From: Actinokineospora spheciospongiae
Lineage (GTDB): Bacteria > Actinomycetota > Actinomycetes > Mycobacteriales > Pseudonocardiaceae
Direction: 5' to 3'
Assembly (NCBI RefSeq): GCF_000564855.1
Contig: NZ_AYXG01000101.1
Span: 50,176-114,175, forward strand
DNA: 64,000 nt
Made by a program: the position numbers and the translations under genes. Numbering within the stretch: the stretch's first letter is position 1; each line of letters starts with the position of its first letter. Positions 30,215-43,500 of the stretch are shown here, piece by piece. The notes beneath the pieces are model-generated. The model was not told the origin of the DNA. It ran no database searches and was given only the letters and a program-made list of their open reading frames with translations.

Positions 30215-30915
30215 TGAGCGCTCCTCACGATCACCGTCCGGGCACGCGGACGTGCGCCTGCCACGGGAAAGTCGTGGCAGGCAGGGGAATGAGCGGGACG
30301 GTCCACATCGGCCGTCGGGAGTGGAACGCGGAGCCGGACCGTTCCGACCACCGCGAGAACTTCCGCGCGGTGGCGTGCACCCGTCCGAGCGCCACCCGAA
30401 GATCAGGTCGCGGCAAACGTTACCGATTATTTCGAACACCGGGCAATGCACCGTTCGGTTGACGGAGATTTTCCGGGTACAAGCACGTCCGGGCAACGGT
30501 TGTTCTGCGCCTCCTGGCCCATGCGGTGATCCACTCGGAGTACCCCGGGTACAGCCCCGCCCGACGGCCCCCGCGCGCCCGGACCCCGGAACTGGGCTGG
30601 TGGCAGTCCCGGCTCGCAGCTTCCGGACAACACGCGTGCGGTTTCGCGGTTCCGGACACCGCCGGAGCAGGCCGCCGCGGGCGGGGACAGCCGATGATCA
30701 CACAGCGCCACGACGGGCGGAGTGGTCCCGCACCCGCTGCGCCACAAGGAGGAAGCGGTGCGATCGACGCCACAGCCCCGGCTGAGGCCCGCTCAGGAAA
30801 GGCGGTTCCCATTTCTCTGGGAATGGGGTACGGCTGATTTCCGCGTCATGAACGACATTTCAAGAGCCGGACATCTTGTCGTCACAATGCGCGGATTAAT
30901 CCAGAACGGGGCGGA
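30215..30915. other. 701-bp spacer between PTM operon and secretion locus
   Basis: No convincing gene: frames of 100-130 codons lack ribosome sites and any family resemblance. It must hold the PTM operon promoter and the end of the secretion operon, but no strong hairpin was seen behind the latter. The parts at 30410-30480 and 30835-30905 are clearly A+T-richer than the rest. GGATTAATCC at 30895-30904 is a perfect 10-bp palindrome. Confidence 0.5.
30417..30446 (-). promoter_or_regulatory. Candidate promoter of the PTM operon
   Basis: On the minus strand TTGCCC (30446-30441), 18 bp, TAACGT (30422-30417), in the most A+T-rich part of the spacer. It would give a leader of roughly 200 bases before the hydroxylase gene. 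Confidence 0.35.
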
Positions 30916-31563
30916 CTACGCGGGGGCGGGCGGGTCGGTCCGCACGGGGTCGACACCGTTCCACGGGATGACGCGGAGGGTCTGGGCGGCCTGCTCCCGC
31001 GCGCGCGGGTCGGTGATCCGCTCGTCGTCCACCAGGAGCGTCTCGCGGATGAAGTCGCCGGTGAGGCGGGTCGAGGCCGGACCGCCGGGGTTGATCAGGA
31101 CGTCAACGCCGTCGGCGAGGTGGACGACCAGTTCGTCCAGGTCGACCCGGTGCCAGCCGGGCGGGGTGACGCGGTCGCGGTGCGGTTCACCGGTGACCAC
31201 CACGACGCAGGGGACGTCGTCCGGGGACTTGGTGATCAGGGGGCGGCCGTCGGCGTTCACCGCGAGTTCGAGCGCGGCGTCGCGCAGGACCAGTTGCAGG
31301 TGGGAGGTCTCGGCGCGGGCCTGGAGCACCAGCCGCAGGACGGCGTCCAAGGGGTCCGTCGGGGAATCCGCACCGGTGGGGCGGTAGTCCCGGTTGGGCC
31401 GGAAGCGGCCGAGCCCACCGCCCTCGTCCACCGGCCACAGACCGACCACCGCCTCCGCCGGTGGCGCCGCGCCCTCGGCGGGCCGCCAGGTGGGGTCCAT
31501 CAGCAGGAACCAGTTCTCCAGCGAGTCCTCGCCCCGCTCCGGGTCGTCGGTCATGGTGTCCAT
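30916..31563 (-). CDS. Small T7SS-associated protein, candidate partner of the giant protein
   Basis: 215 residues, no signal peptide or membrane helix, strongly acidic N-terminus. It resembles an actinobacterial family annotated as type VII secretion system-associated protein: FRPNRDYRPTGADSPTDPLD, then a repeated-strand core (LQLVLRDAALELAVNADGRP) and the conserved WHRVDLDELVVHLADGVDV followed by LINPGGPASTRL. ATG after GGAGGAGGGACC; the longer frame would overlap the giant gene. It begins 35 bp past the giant gene's stop and is last in the operon. The place is that of a chaperone or immunity protein for the giant product; neither role is proven. Confidence 0.7.
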   Translation of the reverse strand: MDTMTDDPERGEDSLENWFLLMDPTWRPAEGAAPPAEAVVGLWPVDEGGGLGRFRPNRDYRPTGADSPTDPLDAVLRLVLQARAETSHLQLVLRDAALELAVNADGRPLITKSPDDVPCVVVVTGEPHRDRVTPPGWHRVDLDELVVHLADGVDVLINPGGPASTRLTGDFIRETLLVDDERITDPRAREQAAQTLRVIPWNGVDPVRTDPPAPA

Positions 31564-31597
31564 CGTGGTCCCTCCTCCTGGGCGCGGTCCACCGGGG

Positions 31598-34500
31598 TCA
31601 CAGCCACTCGGGCCACTGCAGGGACGCCGCCACGGAGTGCTCACCGGGGCGGGACACGACCGGGTCGCCCGCGAACTCGACCAGCTCGGCGGCGCGGGGC
31701 GGCAGGACCACCCGTCGGGGGGCACCGGTCTCGTCCACGCCCTCCAGGGTCACCGAGCGCACCAGTTCGGCCAGTTCGGGGCGGGTCGCCAGGAAGGCCA
31801 GGACGACCGTCCACAGCTCACCCGCGCGCGGGTGGCCCGCGATGGCGTCGGCCACGGCGAGCAGGTTCAGGTCCCCGTCGCGCTCGCGCAGGTCCCGCAC
31901 CAGCTCCTCGATGACCCGCTTGGCCGCCTCGTCCACCGGGAGCCCGGCGAGCGACCCCGCCGTGGGCTCGTCCACCGGGCCGGGGTCGCCGGGGCTGAAC
32001 CCGGCCAGGCCGGGCAGCTCGGCGGCGTCGGCCAGACCCGCCAGGCGGGCCAGGTCGGGCAGCACGCCGTCACCCGGGAGGCCGCCCGCGAACGGTGCCG
32101 CGCCCGGAACCGCCCCGGGTGCGGCGGGAACCCCCGCGGACACCGGGGGAACTCCCGCGAGGGCGTCGCGGTGCAGGTCGGCGATCGGGTGGCCCTTCGG
32201 CACGGCGAGCAGACCGCTGCCACCCGCCCAGCCGGAAGGGCTGTCCACCACGGCCTCGGCCGGGCCCAGGTCGTCCGCCCGCAGCCGGGGGTCGGCGTGG
32301 ACACCGCCGAAGCGGGACAGGATCTCGTTGGCGGCGATGGCCGCCGCCGCGTCCCGGCTCTCGCGGGTGCCGCGCTCCAACTCGGAGGCGAACCGGTCGT
32401 ACTGGTCCATGGGCGCCTCCTCGTGGAAGACCTCGTTCACGTCGAGCAGGGCGATGCCCGCGCCCGCCGCGAGGTCGTACAGGTCGGCGACGTTGGTCAG
32501 GTAGTCCAGGTCCAACTCGTCGTCCTCGCCGCTGACACCGTGGCGGGCCTGGGTGAGCACCTGCCACCGCGCCGCGGCGCGGGCGATGTCGGCGCGCGAC
32601 ACGTCGGTCCACAGCACCGCCTTCCACCGCTCCCCCGCGGTGCGCGCGGTGTGCAGGAGGTTGTCGCGGAAGTGGGCCACCGCCCCGGCGGTGCGCAGCG
32701 CGCCGCCCAGCACCACCGAGTGCACCAGGCGCGGCAGCTCCAGCAGCTCCGGCAGCGGCGGCAGCCCGCGGTCACCCGCCCAGGTGTAGCGGCGCTCGCC
32801 CGCGGCGGACCGGGTGACCGCGTTGTCCGGGGCCGCCGCCAGGGCGACCGGGGTCAGGTCGGCGTGGGAGGGGGTGGACTTGGTGAGGTCGAGCCGCTTG
32901 ACCAACTCGGTCCGCTCGGCCGCGGAGAGGTCGGCGTGGTCCTGCCCGGCCAGGTGCGACTGGGCCGCGCGCGGGGCGGGCGGGGCGAACACGCCCTCGC
33001 CGCGCGCCTCGTCGGTGGCCACGTGCAGGTCGATCACCGTCGAGGGCACCGAGTCGGCGTCGTCGTCGGTGGACCGGGACAGCTCGTCACCGTCGGTGGA
33101 CCGGGATGGCGCGGCGCCGTCATCGGACCGGACCTCCATCACGACACCGGGATGCCCGGGGGTGGGGGTGGGGCTGTCGGTGAGCGGGCCGGGCACGTCG
33201 GGCCGCTCCCCCGCCGTCCGGAGCCCGCCGCCGTCGGGGAAGGACCGGGTACCGCTGGCGAACAGCGTCACCGGGGAGTCCGGGCCGCGCACGTCACCGC
33301 GGTAGCCGTCCTCGCGCAGCAGGTCCGCCAACCCGCCGAGCCGGTTGCCCAGGGCCGGGTCGGCCACGCGGCAGCTCAGGAACACCAGCTCCGAGTGCCT
33401 GCGCCACGCCTGCCCGCCGGGCAGCGCGGAACTCGCGAGCAGCCGGAGCACCCCGGCCTCGTCGATCCGGACCTCCTTGCCGTCGGACCTGCGCCGGACG
33501 GCGAACCCGTCGGCGGAGTGGTGCATGGCCACCGAGTAGGCGCCCGCGTCACCGACGCCGTGCGCGAAGGCCTCCGACAAGATCTCCGCCTCGCCCGCCC
33601 GGGGGAACGCGACGCCGACCACCTCGCCCGAGGCGTCGGTCAACGGGGTGAACACCACGTCGTCGGCGTCGACGTGCTCGGGGGCGAGCAGCTCGGTCAG
33701 CGGGACGGGGTTGTCCAGGGTTCCCGGCGCGCGGGTGGTCGAGTCCTGGGTTGTCGCGTCCTGGGTGGGCGCGGCGTCCGGGGTGGCCATCTCGACGCCG
33801 GGGCGGCCACCGCCGAGCAGCAGGACGTCCGACAGCGCGACCACGTCGATGATGACGGTGCGCCTGCGGGTGGCCAGGTCCGGCCCGTCCGGGCGCGGGT
33901 TCCGGCTGCGGCCACCGGAGTGGACGGTCGGCTCGAAGGACGCCGGGTTCGGCAGCGTGGCGCGGTCGTGGCCGTGCCGGGTGTACCGCTCGTGCTCCGC
34001 GGCCAGGGTGTCCATCAGCAGGTCCCGGACGGCGCGGGCGCGGGCCTCACCGGTGCGCACCGCGTGGGTGCGGGAGTTGCCGTAGCCGACGATGGAGATC
34101 CGCGGCGGGAACTCGTCCGGCCCGCGGCGGCGCATGTCCTCGAACAGGCCGTAGGCCAGCTCCTGGACCTGCCACCGGGCCTGGTCGTCGAGCCGGGTCT
34201 GCTCGGTCTGGAACAGCACGGTGGTCTGCTCGGCCGGGGAGACGGCCGTGGGGCGCACCCCCATGGCCTCCTCGTAGAGCACGTCGTAGGCCGCCGGGTC
34301 CATCCCGCGCGGCGGGACGGCGGGACCGGGGTCGGCGGGCTGGGGGCCCGCGGAAGGCCGGCCGGGCTGCGTCCGGGTCGGCTGGGCCTGGGTGGGCTGG
34401 GTGGGCTGCGCCTGCGGGGCTGCCCGGTGCCGTGCCGGGGCCTGCGGGGGCGCCTGCGCCGGGGCGGGAGCGTTGCGCTGGGCCTCGGCGCGCGGGCGCG

Positions 34501-37500
34501 GCTCGCGGGCGGGGACCTCGAAGACCTGGTTGTTCTCCTCGGCGATGCGGACCCGCGGCTGCGGCCTCGGGTCGAGGTGGAACGGGTCGCCGTGCGAGGA
34601 ACCCGAGGACGAGGGCCGCGAACCGGTCGAGGCCGCGTCGAAGTCGCGGGCCAGGTCGTCGAGGTCGAAGGGGTCGGAGTGCCGCGACTGCTCGGGCAGG
34701 TCCGGCAGCACGGCGCGGGCGGCGTCCCAGTTCACCAGGGCGAGCGCGTGCTCGTCGGGGAACAGCCCGTCGACGGCGACGTTGGCGCGCAGCTCCTGCT
34801 CGCTGAGCGGGCCGAAGCGGTGGTAGCGGCCGAAGTTGTCGTCGTAGAGCAGCGCCGGGTCGACCAGCTCCGCCGCGCGCATCACCTCGTGGTAGGTGTG
34901 CTGGTAGTGGTTGGTGCTGCCCAGGAAGCCGACCAGGCCCATCCGCAGCACGTCGAGGTTCAGACCGGCGTTGCGGTGCTGGTTGAGCATCGACGCCAAG
35001 GTGAGCACCAGGTGCGTCGACCCGGAGGAACCGGTGCTGACCAACCCACCGGTGTTCTCGGCCCGCTGGTGCAGCCCACCCTCCCGCGACCCGCCCGAGG
35101 GTCCGGGCTGCCCCGGCTCGGTGGACGGCCCGGGGTCGACGTGCAGGGCCATCTCCATGCGGTTCTCAGCGGGAACCCACTGGAGTTCCCCGTCGCGCAC
35201 GCCGGTGGCCAGCTCGCGCTGGCTCAGCGGCGGGTGGACATCTTCCGGCCGGGTCCGGGTGCGGATGCTCCGGGTGATCTCGTCGATCTGCCGCTGCCGC
35301 TCCGCCCGGGACAGGGACGTGTCCTGGGTGAGCCGGGTGATTTCCTGAACGGCGTCGGTGGGGCGCCGCTGCGACCGCTCCGCCTCGATCTGCGGGTGGC
35401 GGGTGTGCAGGTCGGGCAGCGCGCCGAGCAGGTCCTCCCCCCGGGCGAGGGACCAGATGAGCGTGATCCGCTCACGCAGGTTGCCGGACTGCACCACCTG
35501 CTGGTTCTGGGTGCCGACCCCGACCGCCCCGATCAGGGACGGCTCGTTCTCCCCGGCCCAGCGCTTGCGCCGCTGCGGCACCACACCCCAGACCGCCTGG
35601 GCGAACCGCCCGAACTCGGCCTGGACGTCCTCGCGCCGCATCAGGTAGTCGGCCAACCGGCGCTCGTACTCCTCGGCCCGCCGCTGGAACTCCAGCCGCG
35701 CGTCGAACCAACTGCGCGAGAACTCCCCCAGGTCGGACAACCGCTGCGGCCGACCGGCGGACCCGCCGTCGTCGTCGCCCAGGGTCACCGAGCGGGCAGC
35801 CGGACCACCCGCCGCGTCCGCGCCGGGCGCGGGCACGCTGCTGCTGCGGACAGCCGACCCCGTGGCGGGGTTCGCCACCGCGACCGGCGCGCTGTTGCGG
35901 CGGCGAGGCGGGGTGTCGGCGGGGGTGCGGGTGCCGTTCGTCGTCGACTGCTCGACCGCGTGGGTGGGGGTGGCGGACGAGTCGGTGGGGGTCGTCCTCG
36001 CCGTGCTGGTGGTGACCGGCCCGGGGGTGGCCAGGTTGAGGGCGGGGGGCCTGGGGTTGTTGGTGGGCGTGGAAGTGGCCTGCTTGGGAGCGGTCGAGGT
36101 GGAGTTGGCCGGTTCGGGGGTGGCCGGGCTGGGGATGGCCGAGTCGGTGTTGACCGGCTCGGGGGTGGCCAGATCGGAGTTGACCGACTCCGGGGTGACC
36201 GAGTTCAAGGCGGCGGGCTCGGGCGTGGCCCGGCTGAGGTCAATCGGCTCCACATCGGCCGGGTTGGAAGGGGCCGAATCGCGGCTGACCGACTCCGGGC
36301 TGACCACGCCGGAGTCGACCGACCCCGGGCTGACCGAGTTCGAGACAGCAGGCTCGGGCGTGGCCCGGCTGAGGTCAACCGGCTCCACATCGGCCGGGTT
36401 GGAAGGCGCCGAATCGCGGGTGACCGACTCCGGGGTGACCGAGTTCGAGACAGCGGGCTCGGGCGTGGCCCGGTTCGGGTTGACCGACTGCGGGGTGACC
36501 GGGTTGGTGATGGCCGAGGCGGGGTTGACCTGCTCGGGAGTGCTCCGGGTGAGGGTGGCCGAGTCGGGGGTGATGGGTTCGGGGGTGGCCGGGGTGGACT
36601 CCTGGCCGTTCGAGGTGTGGGACTGCTCGGGGGTGGGCTGGTTGCCGGGGCGGTGGGTGGGTTCGGTCGGGGTGGGGGCGGCCTCGGGGTCGACCTGCGC
36701 GGGCTCGCGTGCCGCGCTCGCTTCGGGAGTGGTGCTCGCGGGGTCGGGGGTGGGCGCTTCCGGGGCGCGGGTCGTGCTGGGGTTCTCCTCCTGCCGGGCG
36801 ACCTGGGCCGACTCGTTCGCGGGGTCGGTGAGCGCCGACTCCGGGGTGGTGTTCGGCAGGTGGCCGGTGGTGGGGGTCGAGTTCTCCTCGGCGAGGGCAC
36901 CGTTCAGGTCGCGGGCGGCTCCTTCGGCGTTCGAGGAGGTGCGCACCGGCAGGCGGGTCGGGGTTTCGGGGGTGGCGGCGCCCTGGGGGGTTCCGCGCCG
37001 GGGCGACGAGTCGCCGTGGTCGGTGGGCGTCCGCGGGTCCGGGACCGAGCGGGTGCGGGTCGGCGTGGTGGGGGTGCTGTCGGACGATTGCCCCGCGGTC
37101 CGCGGTCGATCGCCGGGAGAGGTGGGGCCTTCGGCACCGCCCCGCCGCTGCTGGGCGCGGTCGGCCGCACGCTCCAACTGCTCCTGCACCTCACGCCTGC
37201 GCCCGGGCGACTCGCTCTCGATCTGCTGCTGGACGCGCTCCTGCTCGGCCTCGAACCAGGCCCGCTCTTCCGCCAACTCCCGAGCCGCGGCACCATCCTC
37301 CCGCGAGGGTCCGACAGGCGTCTCCCCGGAGCCCTCCTCCGAAGCCCGCTCAGCAGTCGCCTCCACCACGGGACGCTCCCCGGCGGGAACCTCACCCTCG
37401 GCAACCTCATCACCCACGCGCTGCCCGGCAGCCAACTCCTCGGCCCGCTTGGCCGCAGCCTCCTCCTCGACCTGCCTCGCCGCAGCTTCCTCAGCCCGCC

Positions 37501-40500
37501 TCGCCGCAGCCTCTTCCTCAGCCCGCTTCGCAGCAGCTTCCTCAGCCTGCTTCGCCGCAGCCTCTTCAACCCGCTTGGCCGCGGCCTCCCTCTCAGCCTG
37601 CTTCGCCGCAGCCTCCCTCTCAGCCTGCTTCGCCGCAGCCTCCTCAGCCCGCTTCGCCGCAGCCTCCCTCTCAGCCCGCTTCGCCGCAGCCTCCCTCTCA
37701 GCCTGCTTCGCCGCAGCCTCCTCAGCCCGCTTGCGGTCGGCTTCGGTCTGGTCGGCTTGGCGTTGCCGCTCCGCCTCAACACGCCGGCGGTCGGCCTCTG
37801 CCGTCTGGCGCTGCCGCTCCTCATCTGCGGTGCGCTGGGCGCCGCCGTCGTCGGAGTCGGTGCTGTTGTCGGAGCTGGTGTCCGATTGGGAGCTGCCGTC
37901 GTCGGGGGTGGTGTTGGTGGGGGTTTCGCCGCGGGCCGTGGCGAGGGCGCTCTGGTAGGTGTCGTAGGCCGACCACCACTTGCCCGCGGCCTTGTCGGCT
38001 TCGGCCTTGCCCTTCTCGACCTCCGCGAGGCCGTCCTCCAGGGCCTCCGGCGTCAGCACGTCGTCGAGGGCGTTGCGCATTCCCTCCAACTGCACCACGG
38101 CCTTGTTCCAGGCTTCGCCGGTCTCCTTGAGCTTGTTGACCGCGTCGACCAGTTCCTTGGGCAGTGCGGTGGCCGCGTCCGGGGTGCTGCGGATGACGTA
38201 GGCGTCGTGCACCTTGAGGTCGGCGGCGCCGGTCTTGAGCGTGCTGAACAGGCCGCCCGTGGGGCGGAAGACGAAGCGGAACTCGGCGGTGCGCAGGTCG
38301 GCGCGGGTGACCTTGTCCTCGGGCTTGACCGCCTCGGGGGACTGGGGGGTGGTGACGCTGCCCGCGGGCTTGGTGACCTCGGTCGTGCCGACGAGGTCCT
38401 TGGCCGAGATCGGCAGCCGCTTGCGGGTGTTGCCGAACAGCGACTGGAAGTTCCGCCGCCCCTCGCTCAACGAGTTCGCGCCCGCCGGGTGGCCCGCGCC
38501 CACGCTCATCGCGAGTGCCGTCGCCCCGGTCCTGTACTCGTTGCCGGACTTGAACTCGACCTTCACCTTCCGGCCCGCCTTCTCCGAACCCTTGACCTGC
38601 ACGCCCGCGCTGGCCGAGGCCAACCGGGGCGGGTCGGGGAAGCGCACGTGCACCTCGAGTTCGCCCTTGACGTGCGAGGGCAGCGGGAGCGAGAACTTGC
38701 CCTTGTTCATGGCGCCGAGGCCCGCCTTGGCCGCGACGACGTTGAGGCCCGACCGGAGGGCGGCGACCGTGGCGGCGTCGACCTTGGCCCCGCCGTTCTC
38801 GATGGCCTTCTCCGCGCCCCGGCGCAGGTCGCCCACGTCGCCGAGGAAGTGGTCGACGAAGAAGGTGCCGTCGGAGGGCAGGCCCGTCGCGTCCTCCCCC
38901 TTGTGCCAGGCTGCCAGCCCGTCCTTGCTGTGCTGCGACCGGTCGGTGACCGTGACCGCCGGGTCCGCCTCGCCGTAGGTCGACTTGCCCGCGGTGCGGG
39001 CGGGCAGGGAGTCCTCGGCGAGCTGGACCACGGTCACGTCCTCCGTGGTGCCCTTGACGGTGGCCAGGGTCTCGTTGGCCCGCTCCTGGCCGGTGGCGTC
39101 GACCTCGACCTTGCGCTCGATCGTCAGGTCGAACGACAGCGTGCCCCGGTAGGCGGCCATCGGGCCCGCCGCGGTGGCCGACTGCTTGCGGTCGGTCTGC
39201 TGCTCCACGGAGGTCTTGCGGTCGAACTTGCCCAGTTCGGCCCCGGCGTCGGGGCCCGTGCTGAGCGTGCTGCCCGGCTCGCCGAAGCCGGTCTTCTTCC
39301 CGGCGTTCGCCGGGTCGCCCTGCTTGGTGATGGCCATGGCGGGGCGCACGGAACCGTTGACCGACGCGATGGTGACGCCCTTGGAGCGGTCCGAGGTGCT
39401 CTTGGTGGTGGTCTTGTTCGCCGAGGTCGCCTCGGAGACGTGGTCGATCCCGGCGAACGTCGGGGTGCCCTGGAAGCTCGCCTCGAGCGTGGCGTAGTAG
39501 GTCTTCCCGGAGATGCGGTCCTCCAGGCGCAGCGGGAGGGAGCGGCCGCCGTTGAGGGAGGAGTTCACCGATCGTTCGGCGTGGGCGAGGAACTCGTTGA
39601 GCGCGCGGACGTTGTCGTGGTTCTCCGCCAGCGCCGAGTCGGGCAGCAGCCGGGCGGCGAGGTCGGCGCCCAGCTTGCCGCGCAACTGCGGCAGGACGGA
39701 GCGGCTCAGATCGATCGGCGTGGTGACCCGGCCGATGCCGATCGACGGCTTGGCCGAGCCCGCCAGGCCCGCGGGTGCGGGCAGGGTCCGGTCACCGTGC
39801 TGGGAGGGTGCGGCGGGAGCCGGGGCCGGCTCGTTGTTCATCTTGGCGATCTGCTCGTCGGTGGCCCACATCAGCACCGCGTTGTCCATGTGGAAGGTCT
39901 CGCCGGACCTGCCGATGTCAGCCGGGTCGGGCTTGGAGAACCGGCCCAGGAGGTTGCCGTGGTGGTGGACCTCGGCCACCACCGCGACGTCGAGGTCAAC
40001 GGCGACGAGCGACTTCTTCACCGGCACGCCGTTCTCCATGACGGTGCGCTCGACGTTGGTGGTCTCACCGCCCTCCTTGCTGCCCCACCGCACCGACAGG
40101 GGGGTGAAGTCGGCGATGAAGATCCCGCGCGGGCTGACGATGTTGCCGGGCTTGGCGGTCGAACCCGTGCCCGACACGACCGCCACGCCCGTGCTGGTCG
40201 CCCCGAGGCCGTTGTCGACGCCCCGGCCCGAGCCCGCGGTGGTGCGGCTGCCCGTTCGCTCCTGGATCTTCTGGAACTCCACGGGCCCGAGCTTGCGGGC
40301 CCCGGTGGGGGTGAACACCGCGGCCGCCCGGCCGCGGGCGTCGGCGAGCCTGCGGCCGTGGTGGATGCCGTCGACCTTGGTGACCTCGCTGAACAGGGTG
40401 GGGTTGCGCTTCATCGCGTCCGGGCTCACCTTCGCCTGGATCAGCCTGGTCCTGCCCCCGTCGGGGAAGCTGAAGGCCTGGTCGTTGCCCGAGGCGCGCA

Positions 40501-43500
40501 GCAGCGAGTCCTCCATGGACTGGTTGATGTGCTCGGTGCCGAACACGGCGACGACCTCGGCGTTGTCGAAGACCTTCGTGTCGGGCGCGAAGAGGTTGTC
40601 GATGGCGGGCGGCCTGCTGGTGACCCGGTGGTTGTTCGAGGTGATCGTCAGGGGGTCGGGCGGGGTCGTGCTGACCAGCTTGTCCGGGACGTGGACCTCG
40701 ATCGGCACGACGTGCGGCGCCACCGGGGTCGAGTCGGTGGACAGGCTCAGCGTCTCGACCTCGGGCACGGTGCGCCCGGGCTTGCCGAAGGTGATGGCGC
40801 GGGTGCGCTCGTTGAGCCGGTTGTAGGTGCGGACCTCCTCGGTGATCTCGAGGGTGCCGCGGAACTTGTGGAGCTTGCGCTTGTCGACGGTGCCGTCCGC
40901 CTTGAGGCCGTCGCCGTCGGTGCGCACGACCGAGCCCTTGTCCCCGACGCTCAGCTTGTCCGTCCTGGACCTGCTGTGGGTGCCCTTCACCTCGCCGATG
41001 TAGACGCCGAAGGCGCTGCCGATCGGGCCCTGCACCCGGGCCTGGCCGCCGAAGGCGAAGGACTTCTTGCTGCCCTTGCCGAACTCCACCTCGGACTTGG
41101 ACTTGGCGGTGCTGCCGCTCTCGGCCTCGGTGAGCGTCTTGCCGGGCACGTCGGTGAAGTCGGTCAGCTTGGCCCTGAGCGTGACCAGCGCGTGGTACTC
41201 GCGGAAGACGCCCTTCTTGACGACCTCCATGGTCAGGCCGTTCGGCGACAGCATGGTGTCGACCAGTTCGGAGAGCTGGGCCGAGGTCAGCTTGGCGGCC
41301 AGGTCGTCGCCCCGGGACAGCAGCTCGTTGACCCGGTTCTGGGTGGTGTGCCACTTGGCCAGGTCCGGCGAGTCGAACGTCCGCAGGAACTTGCTCGAGC
41401 TCAGGTGGTACCAGCGGTGGCCGGGGGTCTTCTGCAGCAGTTCGGCCACCTTCTCCCGGATGTGGCCGTTGTCGTAGAGCTCGTTGATCTTGCCGCCGCT
41501 CAGGGACAGCTTGGACTCCATGTGGGGAGGCCCGTAGTGCACCCGCGGCGGGGTGGCCGCGGGAGGAGCGGGGGTCGAGTCGGTCGCGGTGTTCGGAGTC
41601 GCGGTGCTCGGGGTCGCGGTGTTCGGCGGGTTGGGCGTCGTGCCGGGTGCCGTGTCGTCCGGGAGCATCCCGGCCCGCTCGGCGCGGTCGCGCCGGGTCC
41701 ACTGGATGGCCTCGACGTGGCCCACCAGCGGCACGGGGTCGTGGCCCACCCGGCGGACCTGGAGGTCGTAGACCGCCCGGTAGCGCACGGCGTCGCCGGT
41801 CGTGGACAGGGTGTCCTTGGCGACGTCGTTGCGGGTGATGTTCTGGGAGTTCTCCTTCGACACGCTGATCCCGCCCGTCGGCCCACCGCCGACGAAGAAC
41901 GCCGGGGTGTCGACGCCCCAGCCGAAGAAGGCGATGCCCCCGGTGGTGCGGGAGGTGGTGTGCTTGTCGCCGGAACCGAGGTCCAGGGCACCGGTGTCGG
42001 TGTGCTTGACGTCCTTGGGCTGCTCGATGACCTGCACGTACCGGGTCACCGCGCGGACCTCGACCTGGTCGACGGCCTGCGACCAGCTCTTGCTGTGCTT
42101 GCCCTTGTGCAGGACCTGGTCGGCCCGCACCCAGCCCTCGTCCTTGCCGACCGCCGTCGGGTCGGACACCGCGTTGGGGACGACCTTGTCCGTGAGGGTG
42201 GACTCGGAGAACAGCTCCCGCAGGGCCGTGCGCCCGTCGGCGCCCACCGCCACGAGCTGCTTGGCGAACAGTCCCTTGGCCTGGTCGAAGAAGCTCTTGC
42301 CGCCCTCGGTCTTGGCGTGCGCGGTCTCGACCGCGAACCGCCTGGGCATGGTGCTGGTGGGCGCGACGAAGGGGCCCGCGGTGCTCTCCTGCTGGAGGGT
42401 GGTGGGCACGCTGAGCCCGACCTTGCCGGTGGTCGTCTGGGCGTCGCCCACCCTCGCCCCGGAGGCGTCGAAGAGCGTGTAGGTGAACTTGATCGGGACC
42501 TCGACGTCCTCGAGGGCCTTCAGCTCGACGGTGGAGCTCTGGGTGGCCTTGTAGGTGGACTTGTGCTCGTGCGCCCCGCTGGGCGCGGCGGGCACGTCGA
42601 GGCCCGCCCCGACGAACATCGGCGGGATGGCGGTGAAGCCCACCTGGACCCGCGCGACGCCGTCCCGGGAGTTGTCGACCTTCTGCTCGTTGGTGGACTC
42701 GACCTTGGCGGTCGGCTTGGCCTTGCCGTACTCCTTGGCGTCCTCGGCCTTGGTCGTGGTGGCGTCCGCGCTGTCGTCGGTCTTGGTCGTGGCGGCGTCG
42801 GTGCCGTCGGTCTTGGCCGCGTCCGCCTTCTTCTCCTTGAGCGTGAGGCCGTCCCAGAGGGGCTCCGAGAGGATGTGCAGCTCCATGTGCTTGCCGTTGA
42901 CCCTGATGGGGGTCGTCTTCCCGGCTCCCATCAGGGTCAGCGCGGCACCCTCGACCTGCTCCTCCTGGATCTGCTTGACGTCGGCGTTGTCGGCCAGGCC
43001 CTTGATCAGGGCGTCGAGGCCGGAGCGGATGTCGGCACCCACGACCTTGTCGATCTGCTTCGCCTTCCCGGGCGAGCGGTTGTCCCTGGAGTAGGCGGGG
43101 ATCTTGCGCTTGACCTCTTGTGCGGCCGGGTCGGTGGTGGTGCCGCCGTTGGTCGTGGTGGCGCCGTTGTTGGGTGTGGTGGCGCCGTTGTCAGTACCGG
43201 TGTTCGTGGTGCCGGAGCCGGTGCCGTTGTTGGTCGTGGTGCCGTTGTTGGTGGTGTCGCCCCCGGGCCTGGTGAGGTTGTCGAGTTCGATGGTCTCGAT
43301 GATGTCCGGCAGGAGCGCGGCCGGGCGCCGCCCGCCGCGCGACGACGGGTTCGCGTCGCTCACCGGGGTGGGCGTCGGGGGCGTGGGCGTCGGCGGGGTG
43401 GGCGGCTTGGGCGGCATCTCGGCCGGGACGTGCATCTCCGAGTACGGGCCCTGGCTGACCACGCCCGGCCGCGCGGTCCACGGACGCGCCGGGACGGGGC

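Noticed and set aside
30420..30837. Frames of 100-130 codons upstream of the PTM operon
   Set aside because: They overlap each other on both strands, lack start signals and cover the likely promoter.
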